From Sphaerochaetaceae bacterium (lineage in GTDB: Bacteria > Spirochaetota > Spirochaetia > Sphaerochaetales > Sphaerochaetaceae), in NCBI GenBank assembly GCA_028532915.1, contig JAQQAI010000092.1, positions 1 through 46,097 on the forward strand: a stretch of 46,097 nucleotides of DNA, read 5' to 3'. The translations under genes were made by a program, and so were the position numbers. Positions within the stretch are counted from its first letter, which is position 1. Each line of letters opens with the position of its first letter. Of the stretch, positions 8,483-16,182 are shown piece after piece. Under the pieces are notes generated by a model that worked only from the letters and a program-made list of their open reading frames with translations, searched no databases and had not been told where the DNA came from.

Positions 8483-9724
8483 TTAGATGATTTCAAGTAA
8501 AAATCCTTTCAAATAATTTGACTCAGGAAAGCTTATACGGACGGGATGATCACTGCTCTGGTGGAAAAATGAAAGGATGTGAATTTCTTTATGCGCATCC
8601 TTTGCTGCCCACGCTACGGCCATCTTAAGGTCATCGATGCCGACTCCTGCCGAACAGGAAAATGTGGCCACGAGTCCTCCTTTCCTGACTTTTTCGAATG
8701 CGAGCCTGTTGAGATCCTTATAAGCTTTCAGAGCCTGCGGGACCTGTGATTTTACAGAGGCGAGTTTGGGAGGATCGACGATGATCACATCATATTTTCC
8801 GGGATCGATCTTTCTCAGATATTCAAAAACGTTATCTTTGCATGTAGTAACTGCGGCGCTGCTGCCTGCCCGAATCACCCCTTTTTCCTCATTCAGTCTA
8901 ATATGCTGATTCAGTAGAGCAAGAGCCTTCTGTGAAGAGTCGACGGCACATACTGAGCGTGCACCGCTTTTGAGAGCATTAAGGGTGAATCCTCCTGTAT
9001 AGGAGAACAGATCAAGAACATCTTTCCCCTCCGTATATGTGGCGGTGATCCTCCTATTCTCCCTCTGATCGCAGTAGAATCCCGTTTTCTGTCCATTAAC
9101 CGGTACAAGATAATGGATATCATTCTCTCTGCAGGCAGCGAACAGTTCCCGTTCAGAAACAGATTCAACCTTCTTTCCTCCCACATAGAGTCCCGATACA
9201 CTTTTGGAATCTTCCGCGACAAAGGATTCATCAACTTGAACAAAGATTTTAGCCGGATTGATTAGAGATTGCAGCGTTGTGACGAGGACTTGCTTCCACA
9301 TCAGAGCAAAACTTGACGAAAGAAGGATCACGATGGAGCTTGAAAACATATCGACAGCGATCCCCGGAAGGAAATCAGCTTCACCGTGGATAAGTCTGAA
9401 CGCATTCGTATGTCCTTTTGATCCGACAATCAGATTCATTCTGCGCTGTATGCTTTCTCTAACCCGGGAGACTACCCAGTGTTCGTCTATCATATCACCT
9501 GGATCCCAGCTGAGAAGTCTGATCATGATATGAGATGGTGTATCACACCATCCATAGGCGACGAATGTATTGGCGGAATCAACGACTTTCACCACATGGG
9601 GTTCTGTCGGGATATCATTCTTTCTCGGATGCCCGACAGCTCCGCTGAAAATCCACGGATGATGATTTTTCGGCTGCTTCTCTTTTCCGGGTTTCAGTAC
9701 TATCACAGGGATATCCTGTTCCAT
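8483..9724 (-). CDS. rlmI: RlmI-type 23S rRNA cytosine-C5 methyltransferase
   Basis: A 413-residue S-adenosylmethionine-dependent RNA methyltransferase of the RlmI/YccW family, which makes m5C1962 in 23S rRNA in E. coli. An N-terminal PUA-like domain (about 5-75) is followed by a linker domain and a Rossmann domain. Motifs seen: KTGFYCDQREN (213-223), FSYTGGF (240-246, cofactor), DPPK (317-320) and FSCS with the presumed catalytic Cys357. The start is ATG 9724, preceded by AGGAGG; an ATG seven codons upstream lacks one. Length is normal. The terminator of the upstream small gene sits just before it, so it probably has its own promoter or relies on read-through. Confidence 0.92.
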   Translation of the reverse strand: MEQDIPVIVLKPGKEKQPKNHHPWIFSGAVGHPRKNDIPTEPHVVKVVDSANTFVAYGWCDTPSHIMIRLLSWDPGDMIDEHWVVSRVRESIQRRMNLIVGSKGHTNAFRLIHGEADFLPGIAVDMFSSSIVILLSSSFALMWKQVLVTTLQSLINPAKIFVQVDESFVAEDSKSVSGLYVGGKKVESVSERELFAACRENDIHYLVPVNGQKTGFYCDQRENRRITATYTEGKDVLDLFSYTGGFTLNALKSGARSVCAVDSSQKALALLNQHIRLNEEKGVIRAGSSAAVTTCKDNVFEYLRKIDPGKYDVIIVDPPKLASVKSQVPQALKAYKDLNRLAFEKVRKGGLVATFSCSAGVGIDDLKMAVAWAAKDAHKEIHILSFFHQSSDHPVRISFPESNYLKGFLLEII

Positions 9725-9747
9725 CTCAACCTCCTGTAATGGCATAT

Positions 9748-9781
9748 AAAAAGCCTGCGCTTATGTTCGCACAGGCTTTTT
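9748..9781 (-). terminator. terminator of the 56-residue protein gene
   Basis: AAAAAGCCTG (9748-9757) pairs with CAGGCTTTTT (9772-9781), extended on the inside by GC pairs. On the - strand TTTTTATA follows the stem. It lies 19 bases beyond the small gene and about 20 bases before the RlmI ribosome site. It is symmetrical and could work both ways. Confidence 0.85.
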
Positions 9782-9799
9782 ATACTATAGATCGTTCAT

Positions 9800-9970
9800 T
9801 TACATAAGATCTTTTGGTTTGCGTGCGGTATTGCCGCTTTTCTCGCAGTAAGCAACATGACGAAGCTTGCCGTTTTCGAATACTGATTTCATCTTGATTG
9901 TACCGCCCCAGCGACTTGTCATGATCTTCTCACCGCCGCGACGTGCATTCTTCGAAATTCCTCCAGCCAT
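9800..9970 (-). CDS. 56-residue basic protein, unknown
   Basis: A short ORF starting MAGGISKNARRGG with segments TSRWGGTIK and AYCEKSGNTARKPKDLM. It has GGAGGG nine bases before the ATG and a strong terminator directly after it, which supports a real single-gene unit. It is very basic and has one cysteine, no membrane segment and no signal peptide. The composition and arginine/lysine/glycine-rich ends suggest an RNA- or ribosome-associated protein, but I do not recognise a family. It is divergent from yidD. Confidence 0.7.
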   Translation of the reverse strand: MAGGISKNARRGGEKIMTSRWGGTIKMKSVFENGKLRHVAYCEKSGNTARKPKDLM

Positions 9971-10109
9971 ATTAATATCCCTCCACTGGTTACCTTAATT
10001 TAATCATTTGACGTCCCACTATAACAAAATCGCCGATGTTCGTCAAATCTTCTCGCTCTACTTTAGTGAAAAACTTGAATGAAAGAACATTTTCTCCTAT
10101 ACTGAAGCG

Positions 10110-10427
10110 ATGAAACGGTTGTTCCGGTGGCTGAAAAGCGGAATTAGAGAACTCTTTCTGCTGCCGACACATATATATAGAATAATGATCTCTCCCCTCT
10201 TTCCGCCATCATGCATATACTCTCCGTCTTGCAGCCTCTATATGGTGGAGTCTGTCCGCAGACACGGGATATTCAAAGGTTTTCTACTCGGACTTTTCAG
10301 AATCAGCCGCTGTCATCATATATTTTTCCTGGGAGGAGCTGATCCTGTTCCCGAGACATTCTCCAAAGAAGAACTGATCAGCCCTTACAAAATATTCTAT
10401 CGCAGAAGAAAAAAGAAAGACAGGTAA
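10110..10427 (+). CDS. yidD: YidD membrane-insertion efficiency factor
   Basis: A 105-residue member of the YidD family, a small membrane-associated protein that helps YidC insert inner-membrane proteins. The family core is clear: ISPLFPPSCIYSPSCSLY (Cys35 and Cys41), VRRHGIFKGFLLGLFRISRC and GGADPVPE. An amphipathic N-terminal helix is present. The C-terminal tail is rich in Arg and Lys. In many genomes yidD sits with rpmH, rnpA and yidC; here it stands apart from them, facing uridine kinase with a four-base gap. The ribosome site is weak. Confidence 0.93.
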   Translation: MKRLFRWLKSGIRELFLLPTHIYRIMISPLFPPSCIYSPSCSLYMVESVRRHGIFKGFLLGLFRISRCHHIFFLGGADPVPETFSKEELISPYKIFYRRRKKKDR

Positions 10428-10431
10428 GACT

Positions 10432-11040
10432 CTAGACAGTAATATCTTTTATAAACGTGATCAGAACATTGAGTGCATTTTCGTTATGCCCTCCTTCAGG
10501 GATGATGATATCTGCAAACTCCTTAGTCGGTTCAATAAAACTGAAATGACCGGGACGAACGACCTCCAGATACTGGGTGATTACCGAGTCCACAGTTCTG
10601 CCTCTTTCACTCATATCACGTTTCAGCCGTCTGATGAACCGGATATCATCCGGTGTGTCCACATATAGTTTTAGATCGAGCAGGTCCCTGATCGCTTTGT
10701 CATGCAGAACCATCAGCCCTTCGATTATCACTAGCGGTTTTGCCGGGACCTGTATTGTTTCCTCCATCCTCATATGATGAACGAAATCGTACTGAGGCAT
10801 TTCGATCGGGCTGCCCTCTTTGAGCAGCCGCAGGTGTTCATACAGCAGCCCGGTGTCAAACGCATCAGGATGGTCGAAATTATAGGCAGTAATATTTTCG
10901 TTGCTGATGAAGGAAGCTGAATGATAGTAATTATCCTGAGGGATGAATACGAACTCGCTGACAACTTCGCTGATCTTCCTCACTATAGTAGACTTTCCTG
11001 AACCGGAACCGCCGGTTATACCGATTAATTTGACATCCAT
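10432..11040 (-). CDS. udk: uridine kinase
   Basis: A 202-residue P-loop kinase of the uridine/cytidine kinase family, transferring phosphate from ATP or GTP to uridine and cytidine in pyrimidine salvage. Walker A is GGSGSGKST (10-18). PQDNYYH (residues 34-40) carries the substrate-binding aspartate and tyrosines, and YNFDHPDAFD is the usual nucleoside-binding segment. RRLKRDMSERGRT matches the lid region. Length is typical. It ends four bases from yidD in convergent orientation. Confidence 0.93.
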   Translation of the reverse strand: MDVKLIGITGGSGSGKSTIVRKISEVVSEFVFIPQDNYYHSASFISNENITAYNFDHPDAFDTGLLYEHLRLLKEGSPIEMPQYDFVHHMRMEETIQVPAKPLVIIEGLMVLHDKAIRDLLDLKLYVDTPDDIRFIRRLKRDMSERGRTVDSVITQYLEVVRPGHFSFIEPTKEFADIIIPEGGHNENALNVLITFIKDITV

Positions 11041-11089
11041 GTGCCCGTACCACCTCGAATCTTATGTATTTGCCGAATGCCTGAGCATC

Positions 11090-11479
11090 CTAAAATATCT
11101 TCAAAGCCCAACCCAGCGGATAGGCTTGTTCAACTACATACCATATTGCCCCGCACACCTGCGGCGGATTGATGTCACTGTCGCCGGGTCTCACCTCGTA
11201 GATCCTGTGGTGTTTCACCGGAGGAGTTCTCCTGAACAGTACATCATGCTCCGGTTCGGTATCTGAAGATCCATACCACATTTCCCAGAAGGAGGTCTCT
11301 ATTGCGTCTTTCTTCGGAATCGCATGAACGACGGTCAGATCATTTTTCCTCATTACATACCATCGGTGACCGGAGTAAAGTTCCCTGGCTATTTCGATAT
11401 CCGGGAAAACGGTTTTTACAGAGAGTCCTATTTCGGAAAAGGCCTTTGCGACATCGTAAAAGAAGTCCTCATTATTCAC
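11090..11479 (-). CDS. 129-residue soluble protein, unknown
   Basis: The start is GTG 11479, placed six bases after AGGAG (11486-11490); a TTG at 11485 would abut the site. The protein has no signal peptide or membrane segment and is mixed alpha/beta in character, with many aromatic residues (HRWYVMRK, SFWEMWYG, IWYVVEQAYPLGW). I do not recognise a family. It lies between a coiled-coil protein and uridine kinase on the same strand, with gaps of about 50 bases, so it may be in the same transcript. Confidence 0.65.
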   Translation of the reverse strand: MNNEDFFYDVAKAFSEIGLSVKTVFPDIEIARELYSGHRWYVMRKNDLTVVHAIPKKDAIETSFWEMWYGSSDTEPEHDVLFRRTPPVKHHRIYEVRPGDSDINPPQVCGAIWYVVEQAYPLGWALKIF

Positions 11480-11531
11480 AATCAACTCCTAGGATCTAAC
11501 TATTGTTGCATAATTCTCCTCTGTTGAGCAA

Positions 11532-11816
11532 TTATAAAACCGATTTCATTCTATTGACCTGATGCTTCAATCTCGAGATTCGTTTATCAAGAGTACGTAT
11601 ATCGGTCAAAACTTCATTGATCTGATTCTGAATAGACTCACATTTCCTCTGAATGATCCCCTTATCCGCGGAACCTCTTTTGTTCTGTGTACAGTTGAGC
11701 AATGACTGTGAAAGACTTTCATGCAGTTCCCTCTTTTTAGCCAGTTCTTTCTTCAATCTCGCTATCTCTTCTTCATGACGGTTAAGACTTTTCTGTCGGC
11801 TGTCAGATATTCCCAT
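11532..11816 (-). CDS. 94-residue coiled-coil protein, unknown
   Basis: Almost the whole sequence is charged helix with heptad spacing of leucine and isoleucine (for example EEEIARLKKELAKKREL and IRTLDKRISRLKHQVNRM), broken near residue 45 by NKRGSADKG. This suggests a two-helix hairpin. GAGAGG precedes the ATG. There is no signal peptide and no catalytic motif. A structural or adaptor role is possible but not shown. It lies 22 bases after the epimerase gene and may belong to that transcript. Confidence 0.65.
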   Translation of the reverse strand: MGISDSRQKSLNRHEEEIARLKKELAKKRELHESLSQSLLNCTQNKRGSADKGIIQRKCESIQNQINEVLTDIRTLDKRISRLKHQVNRMKSVL

Positions 11817-11838
11817 TTCTACACCTCTCTATCTGAAG

Positions 11839-12702
11839 TCAGACCAGATTCTCTCTGACGAAGGCTGCCGACTTTCGCGCCAGCTCGTCCAGGTCCGGAT
11901 TTTTCACTATCTCTCTCCAGATTCCGATATCTCTTCCCACCGTTCCCCCTTTCATCAGAAAGGGTTCCATCACCAGCGGACCATCGAATGAGACATCATC
12001 AAGAGCCTCTTTTATCTCGGCCCATGGTATCCGTCCGGTACCGGGCATCTTTCTATTCGTCTCTCCGAGATGGAAGGCTCCAAGGAAAGATCCGACCCTT
12101 CTGATTGCTTCAGCGAAAGAATCTTCTTCGATGTTCATGTGAAATGTATCGAGAAGAATTCTGCATCCGGGATGGTCCACCTCGGAGACATATTCGACGG
12201 CTTCACTGCTGTCATTGATGAGAAACTGTTCGAACCGGTTAAGCACTTCTACATTGAGCTGGACATTGCGATCATATGCATAGGGTGCAAGAATTCTCAT
12301 ACTTTCAATGCTCTTTTCCCAGATGGGCTGTTTTGATTCGAGGGAGGCTGGCATCTGGGCAGGCCAGTAGCTGTGGACGGTCCCTCCGATCATTCCGCCT
12401 CCCATCTCGGCTACGGCATCGATCATCCGTTTCATGAAATCCAGCCCTTTTTCTCGCACCCGGGTCTCGAGCGAAGATACATCATACTGTTTTTGCAATC
12501 CTATCCCGTATGACAATATCAGATTCTCATCTTCTGCGGCCTTTTTAAGATCCCTCCGTTCAGCCGGAGAGAGACCGACCACGGTTCCCCCGTTGAGTTC
12601 AAGCTGATCGAATCCCAGCGAAGGAACTTTTGAAATGAACGGGAGAAAATCAACATCCCACTCATGAGTCCAGAAAGCATAATAGATCCCTACCTTTCTC
12701 AT
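11839..12702 (-). CDS. ketose 3-epimerase-like TIM-barrel protein
   Basis: A 287-residue protein of the sugar phosphate isomerase/epimerase superfamily, closest in motif to D-tagatose/D-psicose 3-epimerases. The metal ligands fall at exactly the positions known for the Agrobacterium enzyme: Glu152, Asp185, His211 and Glu246, with Glu158 also present. They sit in EVLNRFE, LLDTFHMNIEE, FHLGETNR and MEPF. It should interconvert C3 epimers of a free ketose using Mn or Co. The start overlaps the kinase stop by ATGA (12699-12702), so the two are translationally coupled; the epimerase probably supplies the sugar for that kinase. The substrate is not determined by sequence. Confidence 0.88.
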   Translation of the reverse strand: MRKVGIYYAFWTHEWDVDFLPFISKVPSLGFDQLELNGGTVVGLSPAERRDLKKAAEDENLILSYGIGLQKQYDVSSLETRVREKGLDFMKRMIDAVAEMGGGMIGGTVHSYWPAQMPASLESKQPIWEKSIESMRILAPYAYDRNVQLNVEVLNRFEQFLINDSSEAVEYVSEVDHPGCRILLDTFHMNIEEDSFAEAIRRVGSFLGAFHLGETNRKMPGTGRIPWAEIKEALDDVSFDGPLVMEPFLMKGGTVGRDIGIWREIVKNPDLDELARKSAAFVRENLV

Positions 12703-14060
12703 ATCTTCTCCTTTTTTCTGTTGATCAGAATGTCTACGAAACTGTTCTTATCTTCCAGAGTTATTTTCCCGATTGCCACCGCACCTATGAGTGCTGCGCC
12801 TAAAGCCGCGGCATCATCAATAGTACTGATGATGACAGGCATGGCAAAGATTCTTTCAAGAGATTCCACAAACAGAGGATTCTTCTGGACCGAGGAGCCT
12901 GTGGCTACGATCTTTTCAACTCTGCCTGCGCTCACATCTTGTCCGAGGAACTCTTTGAGTTCACCGACAATACCATCGACAACGGAACTGACAAGATTGC
13001 CCATTGTAAAATTCTTCAGTGTGAGGTTTTCGAAAGAGGCCTTGAGTCGATCATCATCGCGGGTTCCCGAAAAGAGAGGGTGGCAGATGATGCCGCCGCC
13101 ATTGGCTGCAGCACCGGTTTTTCTCATCATGTCGAAGACAGCCTCATCTGTCACTTCGGTACCCGAAATCTGTTCGCATACCTCTTTGAACAGATCCTTG
13201 AGCCGTTCATAAGCTTTTCCGGCCGTCATGGTGGCACCAACGTGCAAATATCCCAATCCCAGAAATTCACGAAGTTCCATCCGAGGGGATATATCCGAAG
13301 ATGCGCTGAACAGAGAAAGCTGACCGCTCGTACCGATACTTACCAGAGCGGATGAGGAGATATCTGCAACCGAGGCAAAGAATCCGGCCTGATTGTCCCC
13401 AACCGGATACGTTACAGGAATACCATCTTCAGTATATCCTGCGATCTCGAAAGGTCTGCACGATTCGGATGCGAAACTTATCTTTCCCGATTCGATGAAT
13501 TCAAAGATCTCGGGATCGTAATGTTTCGAGACAGGGTCGAAACAGCCCATAGGTCCCATGCAGCTCGGATCGCTTTTTGAAAGAGGAGATCCGATAAGAC
13601 GTGCTGTTATATATTCCAGAATTCCGCAGAAACCCACGGCATCAGGGGGAACCAGGCCGAGTTTCAAATTGGCGAAATGGGTAAGAAAACCGTATCCTGC
13701 CGGTAGAGTAAAGGAGGTCAAGTCGGCAAACAGCTGCTGGATGGACTTGCCCCCGATCATGATATGTGAACGCTGATCGAGCCATGTTGCCAGAGGAGAG
13801 ACGCACATGTTGTTCACATCATAATAGAGGATGCCGTGTACCTGACCTGTGACGGTTATCGAATCGACGGGCCCGGTGATGCTCTCGAGAATCAAACGGA
13901 CAGATCTCTCAATAGCGGCCGGATCCTGTTCGAATGCCCCGTCGACACTGCCGGCAATTCTTCTGTTCTCGAAAGTCGGACCGGTATAACGGATCTCCCG
14001 CTCTCCATCGAACAACGAAGCTCCGATATGAGTTGTTCCGATATCTATTCCAACATGCAT
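12699..14060 (-). CDS. FGGY kinase, sedoheptulokinase-like
   Basis: A 453-residue sugar kinase of the FGGY family. The N-terminal phosphate-binding loop is GIDIGTTHIGASLFD (4-18), followed by TVTGQVHGILYYD, TWLDQRS, GDNQAGF, SIGTSGQL and a C-terminal VATGSSVQKNP. The GQVHG and LATWLDQRS pattern and the short length resemble sedoheptulokinase (SHPK) more than xylulokinase or glycerol kinase. Phosphorylation of a heptulose or related ketose is inferred; transketolase elsewhere in the window could use the product. It has its own promoter at 14079-14107 and is coupled by ATGA overlap to the epimerase gene. Confidence 0.85.
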   Translation of the reverse strand: MHVGIDIGTTHIGASLFDGEREIRYTGPTFENRRIAGSVDGAFEQDPAAIERSVRLILESITGPVDSITVTGQVHGILYYDVNNMCVSPLATWLDQRSHIMIGGKSIQQLFADLTSFTLPAGYGFLTHFANLKLGLVPPDAVGFCGILEYITARLIGSPLSKSDPSCMGPMGCFDPVSKHYDPEIFEFIESGKISFASESCRPFEIAGYTEDGIPVTYPVGDNQAGFFASVADISSSALVSIGTSGQLSLFSASSDISPRMELREFLGLGYLHVGATMTAGKAYERLKDLFKEVCEQISGTEVTDEAVFDMMRKTGAAANGGGIICHPLFSGTRDDDRLKASFENLTLKNFTMGNLVSSVVDGIVGELKEFLGQDVSAGRVEKIVATGSSVQKNPLFVESLERIFAMPVIISTIDDAAALGAALIGAVAIGKITLEDKNSFVDILINRKKEKI

Positions 14061-14078
14061 ATAATACTCCCGTCTTTC

Positions 14079-14107
14079 TTTATAGTATCAATATAAACTA
14101 TAATCAA
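14079..14107 (-). promoter_or_regulatory. promoter of the kinase-epimerase pair
   Basis: On the - strand TTGATT (14102-14107), a 17-base spacer and TATAAA (14079-14084) lie 19 bases before the kinase ATG, with GGGAG between. Confidence 0.6.
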
Positions 14108-14117
14108 AGATCCTGTA

Positions 14118-15329
14118 TTATTTTTCTTCCTCTTTTTTCGCGATAAGAGACGGAAGCAGTACAAAGATGCAGAACAGAGTATTGAATGTGGAAATGAGAG
14201 CAAGAAAGAAAAAGGCCATTCTCATATTCCATGTGGAACTGATGAGCCCGACAAGAGGGAATACGATCACCATCAACAGAGAGAAAAGCATACTCTGGAT
14301 TGACAGCAGCGTGGCCCGTTCCTTCGATTTGAGCAGTTCGTTGATATACGATCCGAATGTTGCAATCAGCAATCCTTCAACGGATCCGGTAAGAATGAAG
14401 AAGAAAGTTGAATATGAGCCGGACAGTGCGATGGCCCAGACACTCACGAGAGGAACAAGCAGCACGATGAGCACTGTATTTCTTCTTCCGAGTATTCGTT
14501 CGATCTTGAAGGCTTTAATCGCTATAAGACCGGTGATGATCGAAGTAACCGCGAATATGAGATTAATGAAACTCTCCCCGTGGCCCTGATTGCTCCAGTA
14601 GATCTGAAGGTAGAAAAATAAGGCAGTATTTATGGTGAACACCGATTCGCTTATGAACATGAGAAAGAGAATCCTCTTATCTTCCTTCAATGACAGGAAA
14701 CTCGCCTTGATATGAAGAATATAATCAGCGGCGACCTTTTTCAGATCCCATCTCTCCTTTTTCTCTCTTCCTATCGTCGTCTCGCTGAAAAAGAGCGCGC
14801 TTATCATTGCAAATAAAGAAAATCCCATTGAGAGGGTAAATACATACGTATATGATATTTCCGCAAGCAACCCTCCTGCAACGAACGCACAGATCGAGGC
14901 GATCTGATAGGTAAGCTCCTGTCTGCCTGCGATATTCATATATGATGAGGCTTTCCCCGTTTCCAATAGAGAATCATAGACCAGCGCATCTCCGGCTCCT
15001 GATTCCAGATTATTCGATACTGCAGTGATCATGAAACCGACAGCTTGAAGAAAGAATGAAGGAGAGAGGAACATGATGGCATAGGCGATGATTGAAACAC
15101 CCCTGCCGATAGCTCTGCTCAGTTTTCTTCCCCACACATCAGCGACTGCTCCCGTCGGGATCTCCATCAGAAAAGAGGCCACATGATACAGCCCTTCGAG
15201 TATACCCAGTTCGATGAGGGAAAATCCCCTCATCGCCAGGTAGATCATCCACACACCATGGGTCAGGTTGAGAGAAGAAAGCGCAACGAACAGATAATTG
15301 AGTCGAATATTCCTGTGATAATTTTCCAT
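14118..15329 (-). CDS. MFS transporter
   Basis: A 403-residue major facilitator superfamily protein with 12 predicted membrane helices. The loop 2-3 signature appears as GAVADVWGRKLSRAIGR near residues 60-76. Helix 1 contains LNYLFVALSSLNLTHGVW. The central loop (about 185-210) is charged, as usual. It resembles the drug- or sugar-efflux-like MFS group, but the substrate cannot be assigned. AGAGAGGA precedes the ATG. It is transcribed toward the kinase, with a 57-base gap containing that gene's promoter, so it may be a separate unit. It is divergent from the carbonic anhydrase gene. Confidence 0.9.
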   Translation of the reverse strand: MENYHRNIRLNYLFVALSSLNLTHGVWMIYLAMRGFSLIELGILEGLYHVASFLMEIPTGAVADVWGRKLSRAIGRGVSIIAYAIMFLSPSFFLQAVGFMITAVSNNLESGAGDALVYDSLLETGKASSYMNIAGRQELTYQIASICAFVAGGLLAEISYTYVFTLSMGFSLFAMISALFFSETTIGREKKERWDLKKVAADYILHIKASFLSLKEDKRILFLMFISESVFTINTALFFYLQIYWSNQGHGESFINLIFAVTSIITGLIAIKAFKIERILGRRNTVLIVLLVPLVSVWAIALSGSYSTFFFILTGSVEGLLIATFGSYINELLKSKERATLLSIQSMLFSLLMVIVFPLVGLISSTWNMRMAFFFLALISTFNTLFCIFVLLPSLIAKKEEEK

Positions 15330-15392
15330 TTGTCCTCTCTTGCTCTTTTTTCTGGATTATCAGTATACTTCCCATACTATGGAGATTCAATA

Positions 15393-15911
15393 ATGATACA
15401 GAATTATAAAGAAAAAAGTCCCGCAGTTGATAAAAGCTGCTTCACAGACGATTCGGCAATCATCATCGGAGACGTGCATCTATCGGAAAACTGCTCTGTA
15501 TGGCCGAATGCCACCATCCGGGGAGATATGGCCGCAATCAGAATCGGAAAGAATTCAAATATTCAGGACAATTGTGTCGTCCATGTCAACAGCGGTATGG
15601 AGACCGTCATAGAAGATAATGTCACAGTCGGGCACGGCGCGATCCTTCATGCCTGCACGATAGAAAGCCATGTACTCATCGGTATGGGAGCCATCGTTCT
15701 CGATCAGGCCGTAATCGGGGAATATTCACTCGTTGCAGCAGGGGCTCTGGTACCTCCCCGAAAGGTGTTCCCTCCCCGGTCTATGATCATGGGAAACCCG
15801 GCCAAGGTCGTAAGACAGCTCACCGATAAAGAAGTTGAAGATATCGAGAAGAACTGCAGTCACTACGTTTCCCTCGCCGCCGAATATCGGGAAGAACAGA
15901 AGAAAGGCTGA
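15393..15911 (+). CDS. gamma-class carbonic anhydrase family protein
   Basis: A 172-residue left-handed beta-helix protein. The hexapeptide repeats are evident, with SVWPNATIRGDMAAIRIG carrying the conserved Arg43 and Asp45. The three zinc ligands are His64, His81 and His86 (CVVHV, VGHGAILH). The start is ATG 15393, preceded by GGAG; the longer ORF upstream overlaps the divergent MFS gene and is not family sequence. Members act as carbonic anhydrases or as YrdA/PaaY-like proteins of unproven activity, so function is only likely. A terminator follows. Confidence 0.9.
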   Translation: MIQNYKEKSPAVDKSCFTDDSAIIIGDVHLSENCSVWPNATIRGDMAAIRIGKNSNIQDNCVVHVNSGMETVIEDNVTVGHGAILHACTIESHVLIGMGAIVLDQAVIGEYSLVAAGALVPPRKVFPPRSMIMGNPAKVVRQLTDKEVEDIEKNCSHYVSLAAEYREEQKKG

Positions 15912-15927
15912 CAGCCGGTCCTCATTG

Positions 15928-15979
15928 TGAAAGTCTCCTTGATTTTCTTCTACAAGGGGATTTTCAGCTTTTTGTCTTT
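15928..15979 (+). terminator. Rho-independent terminator
   Basis: TGAAAGTCTCCTTG (15928-15941) pairs with CAAGGGGATTTTCA (15953-15966), with two G-T wobbles in RNA, followed by GCTTTTTGTCTTT. It ends the carbonic anhydrase transcript before the operator region. Confidence 0.8.
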
Positions 15980-15997
15980 AAAACTGACAACTATATT

Positions 15998-16013
15998 AGT
16001 TAATCGTTTAACT
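15998..16013 (+). promoter_or_regulatory. LacI-type operator 1
   Basis: AGTTAATCGTTTAACT is a 16-base near-palindrome with a central CG, the classic LacI/GalR operator shape. Its centre is 87 bases from that of the second site, a spacing that would allow DNA looping. Confidence 0.7.
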
Positions 16014-16084
16014 TTTTCAACTTATGGAAATAACACGAATTCAAGGTGATTTATCAGTGTTTTTTTTATATTTAACTTCTTTTT

Positions 16085-16112
16085 GGTTATTCGTTTAAGT
16101 TAAAATTTAACT
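16085..16112 (+). promoter_or_regulatory. LacI-type operator 2 with an overlapping palindrome
   Basis: GGTTATTCGTTTAAGT (16085-16100) matches operator 1 at 13 of 16 positions, again with a central CG. It overlaps AGTTAAAATTTAACT (16098-16112), a perfect odd palindrome using the same AGTTAA half-site. Both lie just upstream of the -35 box of the lacI-family promoter. Confidence 0.6.
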
Positions 16113-16123
16113 GTAAAAATTCC

Positions 16124-16152
16124 TTGACTTCACATTTTTTGACTCCTAGTAT
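16124..16152 (+). promoter_or_regulatory. promoter of the polyol operon regulator
   Basis: TTGACT (16124-16129), a 17-base spacer and TAGTAT (16147-16152) lie about 30 bases before the regulator start, with AGAGGAG between them. Confidence 0.7.
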
Positions 16153-16182
16153 GCAGATAGAAGAGGAGTTGAAAAACCAGCG

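Noticed and set aside
15183-15392. Longer N-terminus of the carbonic anhydrase
   Set aside because: The extension overlaps the divergent MFS gene and is not family sequence; ATG 15393 has a ribosome site.
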